Assembly (NCBI GenBank): GCA_013002535.1
Contig: JABDJK010000080.1
Location: 1-64,000, forward strand
DNA from: Hyphococcus sp.
GTDB taxonomy: Bacteria; Pseudomonadota; Alphaproteobacteria; Caulobacterales; Parvularculaceae
DNA: 64,000 nt
Reading direction: 5' to 3'
The notes beneath the pieces were generated by a model, which was not told the DNA's origin, searched no databases, and worked only from the letters and a program-made list of their open reading frames with translations. Position 1 is the stretch's first letter. Each line of letters begins with the position of its first letter. The position numbers and the translations under genes were made by a program. This document shows, piece by piece, positions 47,995 to 56,038 of this stretch.

Positions 47995-48954
47995 TTGAAC
48001 GCGAGACATGCATCCGAATTGTTTATTGATATTGGCGGCACAAATATCCGGATTTCGCGCGGCGTCATAGATGGTCTGGGCGAAATCGAACACTTTAAAA
48101 CTCAAGAATTCAGCGACTTGAAAGGCGTGCTATCCAAATACAAAAGTAAGTACGCTGAGGAACAGGTCGAAACTGTGTATGCCGCTGTTGCGGCGCCGGT
48201 TGTTGGAGACAGAGCAAAATTAACCAATGCCGATTTCTTTGTGTGCGCTGACGACGTAACCGCAATTTATACCGGCGCCGACACTACAGTAATAAATGAC
48301 GGCGAAGCGCTCGCATGGCAATTTGCAAACGAAGAAGCGCTTGACATTCGATATATCCAACGTGGCGCGAAATCTGATTATGTAAATAACCTGATCGTCG
48401 CGCCGGGGACCGGGTTGGCTGCAGCGGCATTCTTTGGCGACCCTGTCAAACCGCGCGTTATTGGAACAGAATACGGTCATGTTCGCCCTGCGCCCTCTTC
48501 AGCACTACAGTCAGATTTATTCAATTTCTTTTTTGAGCGCGACGAATATTTGTCTGCGGAGACTTTAGTTTCGGGACCTGGGCTATTCAATATTTACAAG
48601 GCGTTGTCGGCGAAAAATGGCGCAACTGGCGCCGCCATCGACCCAAAAGAAATTGTCGCTGCGGCAATTGAAAAGACAGACGAAAATGCTACCCAAGCAA
48701 CCGATATATTTCTAACTCTTCTAGGTTCAATTTGTGGCGATCTGGCGCTTACGTTTAGCGCTGATCGTGTATGCATTGCAGGCAATTTGATTTTAGCAAT
48801 GATGCCGCTGCTCGAAAACTCCGCAATCGTTAACGAGTTTACGAATAAAGGACGCATGTCGCATTTGGTTTCCGCGACTGGGTTTGGCATTCTCGAAGTA
48901 GAAGAACCAGTGCTTGCGGGTCTTTATGCTTTCTCTCGAAATGACGTTTTGTAG
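47995..48954 (+). CDS. glk: Glucokinase (Glk family)
   Basis: Cytosolic ATP-dependent hexokinase (319 residues). The phosphate-1 motif is FIDIGGTNIRISRG; AVAAPVVGDRAKLTNADF corresponds to the sugar-binding start, INDGEALAWQF to the connect region, VAPGTGLAAAAFFGD and GTEYGHVRP to the glucose contacts of Glk. It starts at a TTG (47995) with an AAGGAAG ribosome-binding site 6-7 bases upstream; no ATG lies upstream in frame. Base composition is visibly more AT-rich and less codon-biased than its neighbours dnaJ and dapB, possibly due to transfer. No linked sugar genes. Confidence 0.85.
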   Translation: MNARHASELFIDIGGTNIRISRGVIDGLGEIEHFKTQEFSDLKGVLSKYKSKYAEEQVETVYAAVAAPVVGDRAKLTNADFFVCADDVTAIYTGADTTVINDGEALAWQFANEEALDIRYIQRGAKSDYVNNLIVAPGTGLAAAAFFGDPVKPRVIGTEYGHVRPAPSSALQSDLFNFFFERDEYLSAETLVSGPGLFNIYKALSAKNGATGAAIDPKEIVAAAIEKTDENATQATDIFLTLLGSICGDLALTFSADRVCIAGNLILAMMPLLENSAIVNEFTNKGRMSHLVSATGFGILEVEEPVLAGLYAFSRNDVL

Positions 48955-49025
48955 TCTTGTCTTGCGGAAATTTCAGCGACTACGATTGTTAACTGCGCGG
49001 CCACCGGGCTTTAGCTTGCAGTGCA

Positions 49026-50297
49026 TCATCCCACCGCCGCATCTTCAAACCGATCCGCTTTCGCCAGGCCCGGAAAGAACTTGAACCAGCTTGCCGCGCA
49101 GGCGAGGGAAACGCATCCGCCCAAAATAACCGCGCCGACGGGGCCTAAAAACCGCGCGGCGACGCCGCTTTCAAACTCGCCGAGTTCATTTGACGCGGAG
49201 ATGAATATGAATGATACAGACGAAACTCGCCCCCTCATCTTGTCCGGCGTTGCAAGCTGGATCAACGACTGGCGCACATAGACCGAGATCATGTCGGCCG
49301 CCCCCGTCACCACCAGCGCCGCGCAGGATAGCCAGAACAGTTTTGAGAAGGCAAAGCCGAGCATGGCGACGCCATAGACCGCGATAGCGCCCAACATCCA
49401 TGTCCCAACTTTTCGGGTGAGGCTGCGCCGCGCGAGAAGAAACGCCACAACCACCGCGCCCGCCGCCGGCGCCGCGCGCAAAATGCCGAGCCCTTCCGCG
49501 CCGATATGCAAAATGTCACGGGCAAAGACCGGGAGCAGCGCCGTCACCCCGCCAAAAAAAACAACGACGAGGTCAAGCGAGATCGCGCCGAGCACAATCT
49601 TGTTGTCGCGGACATATCTGATGCCCTCAAAAATTAGCGCAAGCGAGCGTTTTGAATTATCAGGCTCATGTTTTGGCGTCTTCGCGAGCGAGAACAACCC
49701 GATGGCGATCACCGTCATGACCCCCGCGACGGCGTAAACGACGTCCGGTCCGGCGATATATAAAAACCCGCCGATGGCGGGCCCGATGATCGCCGCTGAC
49801 TGGTAGCCTAGTGAATTCCACGCAATAGCGAGGGGCAAATCCTCGCGCGGGACTAGCGTCGGGTAGAGCGCGTTGGACGCCGCCGGCGTGAACGCATTGA
49901 TCCCGCCCATGGCTGCCGAGGCGATAAAAATCGCCGGGATGGCAATGTGGGTTGGCGTAAAGCTCGCCCAGTAAAGCCCGCCAATGACCAAAAGGCGAAA
50001 GACGTTCGACGCGATCAGGATGAACTTGCGGTCTATGCGGTCCGCCGCCTGTCCGCCCACAAGGGAGAGCAGCAGGACGGGTACAAACTGTGCAAGACCC
50101 ACTAGCCCCAGGATAAACGCCGCTTCCTCAATCGAGCGCGTCTCGCGGGCGAGATCATAAATCTGCCAGCCGATTGCAACCGTGATCATCTGGCGTTCCG
50201 CCGAGATCAACTGGCGGGCAATCCAGTAATGGCGATAGGCCTGATGGCGGAAGATCGCCAGCGATGGAACTATGGAGCGGCTTTTGATCATGGTCAT
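49026..50297 (-). CDS. MFS transporter, enterobactin-exporter-like family
   Basis: Twelve-helix major-facilitator permease, about 423 residues. The start RHQAYRHYWIARQLISAERQMITVAIGWQIYDLAR and GQAADRIDRKFILIASNVFR (motif A-like) resemble EntS/MFS_3 exporters that export siderophores or drugs. A YPTLVPREDLPLAIAWNSLGYQ block and KMRGRVSSVSFIFI toward the end fit that group. The start is uncertain: ATG codons at 50315, 50297 and 50291 all precede the first helix, none with a strong ribosome-binding site; the frame is open to a TTG at 50420. Substrate unknown. Confidence 0.82.
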   Translation of the reverse strand: MTMIKSRSIVPSLAIFRHQAYRHYWIARQLISAERQMITVAIGWQIYDLARETRSIEEAAFILGLVGLAQFVPVLLLSLVGGQAADRIDRKFILIASNVFRLLVIGGLYWASFTPTHIAIPAIFIASAAMGGINAFTPAASNALYPTLVPREDLPLAIAWNSLGYQSAAIIGPAIGGFLYIAGPDVVYAVAGVMTVIAIGLFSLAKTPKHEPDNSKRSLALIFEGIRYVRDNKIVLGAISLDLVVVFFGGVTALLPVFARDILHIGAEGLGILRAAPAAGAVVVAFLLARRSLTRKVGTWMLGAIAVYGVAMLGFAFSKLFWLSCAALVVTGAADMISVYVRQSLIQLATPDKMRGRVSSVSFIFISASNELGEFESGVAARFLGPVGAVILGGCVSLACAASWFKFFPGLAKADRFEDAAVG

Positions 50298-50485
50298 TGT
50301 GTGGAGGCGGACCATAGGCTGCGCCGCTGCGCTTGCAATCTGTTTATCGCGAACCGGTGACGCTCTGCCGCGGTTGCTTTGTCCGGCAGGCGCGATCTCG
50401 CCAATGGTTTGCGCCGTCAAAAGAGCGCTGCATTAAGACGGCGCGAATGACAGATCCGAACCGGAAAAAAGAAAAGGGAAATCCG

Positions 50486-50698
50486 ATGAACAAGAATGTA
50501 ATCGCGGCGCTCGCGGCAGGCGTCAGTATTGCGTCCGTTGCGCACGCAAATGACGCCGAACCGTCTGTGTTGGGCTCGCCTCCGCCGATGGCTGGGACAC
50601 TGAACCCTGCGCCTGCATCGGCGAGGTCGCCGACGGGGACGCAGGCGTTGCTGAAGATATCCTCGGATTCGCGAGCGCTGAAGACACGGAATAGATGA
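50486..50698 (+). CDS. Small secreted peptide, possibly frameshifted
   Basis: A 70-residue frame with a convincing signal peptide (MNKNVIAALAAGVSIASVAHA) and an AAAGGGAAA ribosome-binding site. After AEPSVLGS the frame turns into Pro/Ser/Arg-rich sequence. In a different frame from about 50578 the DNA reads GLASADGWDTEP, then CACIGEVADGDAGVAEDILG and ends at a stop at 50694, which looks more protein-like. Either the gene suffered an indel near 50570 or both readings are chance. Function unknown; no family recognised. Confidence 0.4.
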   Translation: MNKNVIAALAAGVSIASVAHANDAEPSVLGSPPPMAGTLNPAPASARSPTGTQALLKISSDSRALKTRNR

Positions 50699-50758
50699 GC
50701 AAATAAACCCGCGGCGCGATTTCGGTTTGTTTCGCGGACGGGTTGTGGTTTGCACCTA

Positions 50759-50777
50759 CCCCCCCCCTCCCCCCCCC
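50759..50777. repeat. Poly-C double tract C9-T-C9
   Basis: Nine C, one T, nine C in a row, within a 278-bp intergenic region upstream of the DUF3088 gene. No comparable tract was seen elsewhere in this window. Homopolymers of this length slip during replication and can act as phase-variable spacers; they are also common sites of sequencing error. Confidence 0.85.
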
Positions 50778-50976
50778 ACCGTTCTATTCTTTCACTTAAC
50801 CCGCTTTTGGCGGATAGTTATCGTCACGCTTGCGGGATGCCGTATAGTGGGCGTCATGATAAATTTAATTTACAATACGAACTGTTTGCCTGGCGCCTAC
50901 GCGCGAAGGCGCGTTGATAGCAACTTGGCCGCCTCCCCGGCGAAACGGCTAGCTTGATAAAAATGGAAAATTTCAA

Positions 50977-51324
50977 ATGACCAAAGACCAACTCTTTCTC
51001 CTGGCGCCGGGATTTGAAGATAATAACCGGCGAGAATACTGCCCGGAATGCGCAGAAATGTGGGGCCTTCTCGCCTATTACCCGGCGATACGGGAGAGCC
51101 TGGAGATTCACTATGAGCCGCTTGCGCATCCGCGCGTCGGACTGACCTCGCTCTTGGGTGAGGGAAATTGGAACTGCCCGACGCTCGTGATTGCGGACGG
51201 AGCGGACGCCGGGGAAAGCGCGACGGTGCGAACAGAAAATGGCCGGCAATTCCTCGATAACGCCCGTGATATCGGGAAATATTTCGCTCATAAATTCGGA
51301 ACGGCCACCCCGCGAGGCTCGTAA
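50977..51324 (+). CDS. DUF3088 thioredoxin-fold protein
   Basis: A 115-residue cytosolic protein of the DUF3088 family. It starts KDQLFLLAPGFEDNNRREYCPECAEMWGLL, with CPEC giving a CxxC-type site, and has HPRVGLTSLLGEGNWNCPTLVI including the cis-Pro region expected of a thioredoxin-like fold. Function unknown. It is 2 bp upstream of the GNAT gene and probably cotranscribed with it and dapB. Confidence 0.82.
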   Translation: MTKDQLFLLAPGFEDNNRREYCPECAEMWGLLAYYPAIRESLEIHYEPLAHPRVGLTSLLGEGNWNCPTLVIADGADAGESATVRTENGRQFLDNARDIGKYFAHKFGTATPRGS

Positions 51325-51326
51325 TT

Positions 51327-51881
51327 ATGCCTGATTTGACCTATGATTTGGCAATGTCCGATGCGCCGCCATATCGCTACGCAAAGCAGCTTTCCTTCAG
51401 AAAAGTGCGCCCGGCGAGCGACGCCAAAATGCTCATCGCGTTCGGACGCGCGCTATACCGCGCCAGCACCGGCGGCTGCGAGGCGTTTGCGCGTGAGTTC
51501 GGCGCAAGCGGCGCAGGGTTCATCGGCTCAATCGAGAATTGCGTTGCGCGCAACCCGGACTTCGCAGCCTTTCTTGATGAAGATCAGCATACGGTCGGTT
51601 TTGTTGCCCTCGGCGTTTCGCCGCGCGACGATGAACTGGGGCGGGTGCATCATTTTGTCGTTACGTCCTCCCATCGCGGGCAGGGCTTTGGCGGTTTGCT
51701 CGATGATTACGCCCGCGGCACGCTGCGCGCCGCCGGATGCAGCCGGGCGATATTGAATGTCACGGCGCATAATGAGCGTGCGATCCGATTTTATGAAGCG
51801 CAAGGCTGGCGCCTGCAATCAACGCAAGACGGCGCGACCGAAAAGCCCGGCGGATTGCGGTGGTATGAAGTTGCGTTATAG
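51327..51881 (+). CDS. GNAT-family N-acetyltransferase
   Basis: A 184-residue acetyltransferase. The acetyl-CoA site is HHFVVTSSHRGQGFGGLLDDYA, a Q/RxxGxG/A-type pyrophosphate loop, and NVTAHNERAIRFYEAQGW is the typical motif B end. The N-terminal half is unremarkable. The acyl acceptor cannot be inferred. It follows DUF3088 by 2 bp and precedes dapB by 29 bp, in one likely operon. Confidence 0.88.
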   Translation: MPDLTYDLAMSDAPPYRYAKQLSFRKVRPASDAKMLIAFGRALYRASTGGCEAFAREFGASGAGFIGSIENCVARNPDFAAFLDEDQHTVGFVALGVSPRDDELGRVHHFVVTSSHRGQGFGGLLDDYARGTLRAAGCSRAILNVTAHNERAIRFYEAQGWRLQSTQDGATEKPGGLRWYEVAL

Positions 51882-51910
51882 GCTTCGCGGATATTCGCGA
51901 GAGATTTAAT

Positions 51911-52732
51911 ATGCCGAAAAATTCCATTCTTGTCGCCGGCGCCGGTGGGCGCATGGGCAAAACCGTCGTGACGGAAATTTTGCGGACGCCCGGCCTCACT
52001 CTTGCTGGGGGTTTTGAGCGCCCGGGCGGCGAAGACATTGGCAAGGATATCGGCGTTCTCGCCGGGCTCGACGCTATCGGCCTGAAGGTCGAAGACAGCG
52101 TGGACAATGGCGTCAAACGCGCCAGCGCGATGATCGACTTCACCGCGCCCGAAGCGTCCGTGGCCAACGCCAAGGCCGCCGCCCTTTCCGGCGCCGCCCA
52201 TGTGATCGGCACCACCGGCTTTTCGGACGATCAGGAAGCGGCAATCGCGGCTTTCGCGGAAAAGATCGCCATCGTGAAGTCCGGCAATATGAGCGTCGGG
52301 GTCAATGTCTTGATGGCGCTGGTTGAGGATGCTGCGAGCGCGCTCTCCGATGATTACGATATCGAAATAAGCGATATGCACCATAAGTTTAAGGTGGATG
52401 CGCCGTCCGGCACGGCGTTGATGCTGGGCGAGGCCGCAGCCAGGGGCCGGGGCGTTGACCTATCGGAAAAATCCACTGGGATCGAGACGGGTAGGGCCGG
52501 AGAACGGCGAAAAGGCGATATCGGATTTTCCGTCCGGCGCGGCGGCGGCGTTATCGGCGAACACGCCGTAAGCTTCGCTGGAACCGAGGAGGTAATTATC
52601 CTCAGCCATAGCGCTATAGATCGCGGGTTATTCGCAAAGGGCGCGGTGGCGGCGGCGAAATGGGCCGTCGGCAAACCGCCAGGGCTTTATTCTATGCGCG
52701 ATGTATTGGGTTTGCGAAAAGAAAATTCTTAA
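51911..52732 (+). CDS. dapB: 4-Hydroxy-tetrahydrodipicolinate reductase
   Basis: NAD(P)H-dependent enzyme of lysine and meso-diaminopimelate (cell-wall) synthesis. The N-terminal Rossmann motif VAGAGGRMGKTVV, IDFTAPEASVANAK, and the catalytic signature DMHHKFKVDAPSGTA (usually E/D-x-HHxxKxDAPSGTA) are present, with GFSVRRGGGVIGEHAVSFAG later. The 273 residues are full length. Its neighbourhood with ftsK and dnaKJ fits the origin domain of related genomes. Confidence 0.96.
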   Translation: MPKNSILVAGAGGRMGKTVVTEILRTPGLTLAGGFERPGGEDIGKDIGVLAGLDAIGLKVEDSVDNGVKRASAMIDFTAPEASVANAKAAALSGAAHVIGTTGFSDDQEAAIAAFAEKIAIVKSGNMSVGVNVLMALVEDAASALSDDYDIEISDMHHKFKVDAPSGTALMLGEAAARGRGVDLSEKSTGIETGRAGERRKGDIGFSVRRGGGVIGEHAVSFAGTEEVIILSHSAIDRGLFAKGAVAAAKWAVGKPPGLYSMRDVLGLRKENS

Positions 52733-52819
52733 CCAAGAAAGTAGAAAATTCGAACGATTGCCGCGACACTCCTTCAACCATGACCGGCTAGCTTCGTCCC
52801 ATATACAAGGGGCATATCC

Positions 52820-53347
52820 ATGCGGTCAGAAATTATCGGCGGCGCGCTTATCATCGCAACGGCAATAGTCGGTGTACGGTATTTTGAATATCAATACCCG
52901 GTTAAAGCCGCCGCCGCAGAGGAGGCGAAATTTGAAGCGACGTTAGCCCAGGCTGCAGCTGTGCAGAACCGCTGGAGCGATGTCGTCAGAATTCCGGCGG
53001 CGCGTGACAATCAGTTTTATGTCGATGCGGACGTCAATCGTCGCTCTGCGAAATTTCTGATCGATACCGGCGCAAGCTATGTCGCTTTGCGCGATAGCGA
53101 CGCCCGCAATGCCGGCATCTATACGTCGTGGTCGGATTATTCCTACCCGGTGCGAACCGCGAACGGTGAGACTAAAGCGGCGTTTGTGACGCTGGAGGAA
53201 ATGGAGATCAACGGCATTCGCGTTGAGAACGTCAAAGCCTTTATCCTGAAGGACGATCAGCTTGCGACGAACCTGTTGGGCATGAGTTTCCTGTCGCGGA
53301 TTGAAAGCGTTGAGGCTCGCGCAGGTGAAATGATTCTTCGCGGCTAG
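52820..53347 (+). CDS. Retropepsin-like aspartic protease (TIGR02281 type)
   Basis: A 175-residue membrane-anchored protein. One N-terminal helix (about 4-23) is followed by a retropepsin half-domain: FLIDTGASYVALRDSDA carries the DTGA active site, and TNLLGMSFLSRIESVEARAG the second conserved strand. Two copies must dimerise for activity, as in related clan AA proteases. It faces the periplasm. Its stop shares the CTAG palindrome with the convergent ubiH-like gene. Confidence 0.87.
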   Translation: MRSEIIGGALIIATAIVGVRYFEYQYPVKAAAAEEAKFEATLAQAAAVQNRWSDVVRIPAARDNQFYVDADVNRRSAKFLIDTGASYVALRDSDARNAGIYTSWSDYSYPVRTANGETKAAFVTLEEMEINGIRVENVKAFILKDDQLATNLLGMSFLSRIESVEARAGEMILRG

Positions 53348-54594
53348 ACCGTTTCGCGCGCCATCAGGCTCGGCAAATTTCCGACATCAGCGCCGGCGTG
53401 GCGCATGAAGAATTTCCGCAACGGCGCGATTCTTCCGACCGCGCCCATGCCAATGTCGCGCGCCGCTCTAAGGGGCGCGAAATCATTGGAAAACAGGCGA
53501 TTAAGGGCATCGGTGCCAAGCGCCAGCGTGACGGAATCAAACCGCCGCCAGCGCTGATATTTTTCCAGCACTGTCATAGCGCCGATGTCCAGCCCAACGT
53601 CGCGGCCTTCGGTAATGACATCCGTCAATGCGGCAATGTCTTTAACGCCGAGATTATAGCCCTGTCCCGCAATCGGATGGATAGCCCGCGCCGCATCACC
53701 GATCAGGGCAAGCCTCGGTGCAACAAACTCATGGGCGAGATGAAACGCCAGCGGGTATGACCAGCGCGGCCCTTCCGGCATTACTTTTCCAAGATGGTCG
53801 CCAAACCGGTTTTGGATTTCCTGCGCAAAACCATTCTCATCAAGCGCCAGATACGCTTTCGCCGCATCGCTTCGTTCGGTCCAGACAAGCGATGAGCGAT
53901 CATTCGTCATGGGCAAGATTGCGAAGGGCCCGGACGGCAAGAAGAATTCATGGGCGACGCCTTGATGTGGACGCTCATGGGCTACCGTCGCGACAATCCC
54001 GGTTTGATTATAGCGCCAGTTGTTGATCTTGATATTGGCCTCACCCCGTAGCGCGGAGAAACGCCCGTCAGCAGCGATGACGAGCGCGGAATGAATTTCG
54101 TCTTCGCTATCGAGTATGGTTTGTGCCGTTCCGGCTTGGTAAACGGTTGAAAGCCTTTTTGCCGGCGCGATCATGCGGATATTTGGATTTTGCTTGATCA
54201 CATCCAATATTGCGCGTCGCAGATGGCGGTTTTCGATTATCCAACCGAGCGGCGTCTCGCCATCCAATTCGCTTGAATCAAACTGAAGCGAAAAATTGGA
54301 GATAACGCCATTTTGCAGCCGGTTTTTTGCGCGCCCATCAGTAATGAGAATATCGCGTATGGCCTCTGCGTCGGCCTCCAGCGCGTCCCAAACACCCAAG
54401 CGCTGAAATAGCCTGGCTGACGCGTAAGAAATTGCAGTGGTGCGGCCGTCGAAGCCCGCATCTTTGAGCGTTTCCGGATCTTGCGCATCGACAAGCGCTA
54501 CCGAAAAACCGCGATGCGCAAAGGCGCAGGCCGCCAGGCCTCCAGCCAGACCGCCGCCTATGACGCAAATTTCTGTTTCGATTATTTCTGCCAT
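53344..54594 (-). CDS. UbiH/UbiF/COQ6-type FAD-dependent hydroxylase
   Basis: Flavoprotein monooxygenase (416 residues) of ubiquinone ring hydroxylation. The dinucleotide motif CVIGGGLAGGLAACAFAHRGF is at the N-terminus, DAQDP marks the end of the second strand, and GDAARAIHPIAGQGYNLGVKD is the FAD-binding signature typical of UbiH/Coq6. The start is ATG 54594; an in-frame codon at 54624 would add ten residues. Which ring position it hydroxylates cannot be told. Coq4 and the HDO gene are 4-6 kb away; linkage to quinone synthesis is possible. Confidence 0.9.
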   Translation of the reverse strand: MAEIIETEICVIGGGLAGGLAACAFAHRGFSVALVDAQDPETLKDAGFDGRTTAISYASARLFQRLGVWDALEADAEAIRDILITDGRAKNRLQNGVISNFSLQFDSSELDGETPLGWIIENRHLRRAILDVIKQNPNIRMIAPAKRLSTVYQAGTAQTILDSEDEIHSALVIAADGRFSALRGEANIKINNWRYNQTGIVATVAHERPHQGVAHEFFLPSGPFAILPMTNDRSSLVWTERSDAAKAYLALDENGFAQEIQNRFGDHLGKVMPEGPRWSYPLAFHLAHEFVAPRLALIGDAARAIHPIAGQGYNLGVKDIAALTDVITEGRDVGLDIGAMTVLEKYQRWRRFDSVTLALGTDALNRLFSNDFAPLRAARDIGMGAVGRIAPLRKFFMRHAGADVGNLPSLMARETV

Positions 54595-54698
54595 ATTTAC
54601 GGAAGTTTCGCGCCTTACAGGCAATCAGTCTACACAAATGGATGGCGCTGCGTCGAAAAGCGCTTCAAGACGGCAAATATTTGAGGCCTTTGTCACCG

Positions 54699-55949
54699 AT
54701 GAAACAGCTAGCCTATATTACCCTTATTGCGCTTGTCGCCGTATCCGGCGCTGCTAATGCGCAGGATTTTTCCGCACCGACAGATTCGACGCGTTATATC
54801 CTCGATACAGTATTATTCTTATTTGGCGGGTTTTGCGGGCTGCTATTCGTATTTTCGTTCGCGCTGCGCGATGCGGGCCTCGCCCGTTTGCAGAATGCGC
54901 CAGCTGTGTGTTTGAGGATGGTTGGCGCCGTTGGCCTCGGTGCGATCGTGTTTTGGCTGTTTGGCTATAACTTGATCTACACGGTTGAGCCCGGCGGATT
55001 TCTTGGAGAATTTAATAGCTGGTCGCCAAATGATCTCGACGCCGCCGCCACCGGCCGTTCTGCCGGATCCCACTGGCTATTTCAATTCGGCATTGCGCTG
55101 ATTCCGGCGGCAATTGTCTCTAGTGCGGTTTCCGAACGGGTTCGATTATGGCCGTATTTGATTTTTGCGGCGGCTTTCACCGGGCTTATTCATCCAATAA
55201 TCGCTTCGTGGGAATGGGGCGGGGGATATCTCGATCAGGAATGGCGTTTTGTCGATCTTGGCGCCGCGGCCATTCATATTGCCGGCGGTGCGGCGGCCCT
55301 AGCCGCAATCCTTATCGTTGGGCCTCGACCTGGAAAATATAAGGTCGCAGCCCCCTATTCCACAGGATCGACGGCGCTCCCGATTAGTGCGTTTGCGACA
55401 ACCCTGATCTTGCTGGCGCTTATCGGGATTGCCGCCGCCATGACGGAAACTGCAGCTTCCGTTGAGGCCGTGATCGTGATTTCCGTTATCGCGGTAAATA
55501 TCTTGATTGCGGCTGCGGCCGGCTCTTTTACGGCGCTGCTTCTGACCCAAATCGTTTATAAAAGAACCGGCCTAATTACATCGTTAGCTGGCTGTATAGG
55601 CGGTGTTGTCGCCTTGTCTGCCGACCCGCTTCACCCTGAAATTTGGCAGGCTTGCATGATAGGCGCGGTCGGCGGCGTGATTGTTACTGTCGCGTCGCCG
55701 TTTCTAGATCGTTTCAAAATTGACGATGCTGGCTTTGTTGTCGCCAGCCATTTTTTATGCGGCGTTTGGGGTGTTATTATTGTGCCTTGGCACAATCCGG
55801 ATGCTGGTTTTTTAAGCCAATTCGTTGGGGCGGGCGCGATATCGGCTTTTGCATTTGCGATGAGCCTGTTTTTCTGGGTCGCATTCAAATACTCGGTTGG
55901 TGTCCGGGCAAAGGACGCCTGGATCGATGATGATGCGGACATGGCATAA
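54699..55949 (+). CDS. amt: Ammonium transporter (Amt family)
   Basis: Inner-membrane ammonium channel of 416 residues with an N-terminal signal (MKQLAYITLIALVAVSGAANA) and eleven helices. Conserved transport residues are present: an Asp in FVDLGAAAIHIAGG with the first pore His, and the second His in FVVASHFLCGVWG. The loops and terminus (AKDAWIDDDADMA) are Amt-like, without the short C-terminal motif used for GlnK binding seen in AmtB. No glnK is adjacent, so GlnK regulation may be lacking or encoded elsewhere. It is 89 bp upstream of ftsK. Confidence 0.9.
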   Translation: MKQLAYITLIALVAVSGAANAQDFSAPTDSTRYILDTVLFLFGGFCGLLFVFSFALRDAGLARLQNAPAVCLRMVGAVGLGAIVFWLFGYNLIYTVEPGGFLGEFNSWSPNDLDAAATGRSAGSHWLFQFGIALIPAAIVSSAVSERVRLWPYLIFAAAFTGLIHPIIASWEWGGGYLDQEWRFVDLGAAAIHIAGGAAALAAILIVGPRPGKYKVAAPYSTGSTALPISAFATTLILLALIGIAAAMTETAASVEAVIVISVIAVNILIAAAAGSFTALLLTQIVYKRTGLITSLAGCIGGVVALSADPLHPEIWQACMIGAVGGVIVTVASPFLDRFKIDDAGFVVASHFLCGVWGVIIVPWHNPDAGFLSQFVGAGAISAFAFAMSLFFWVAFKYSVGVRAKDAWIDDDADMA

Positions 55950-56038
55950 TTCGAAATCGTTAATGTGCGTTAACCCTTTTTGATGAACCCCATGGCAATA
56001 TCCGCGCCTATTTCGATAACAACGCCCTGATCGCAATT

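Noticed and set aside
53344-53347. Shared CTAG at convergent stops (also at 33321-33324)
   Set aside because: Simple consequence of TAG stops meeting head-on; no function implied.
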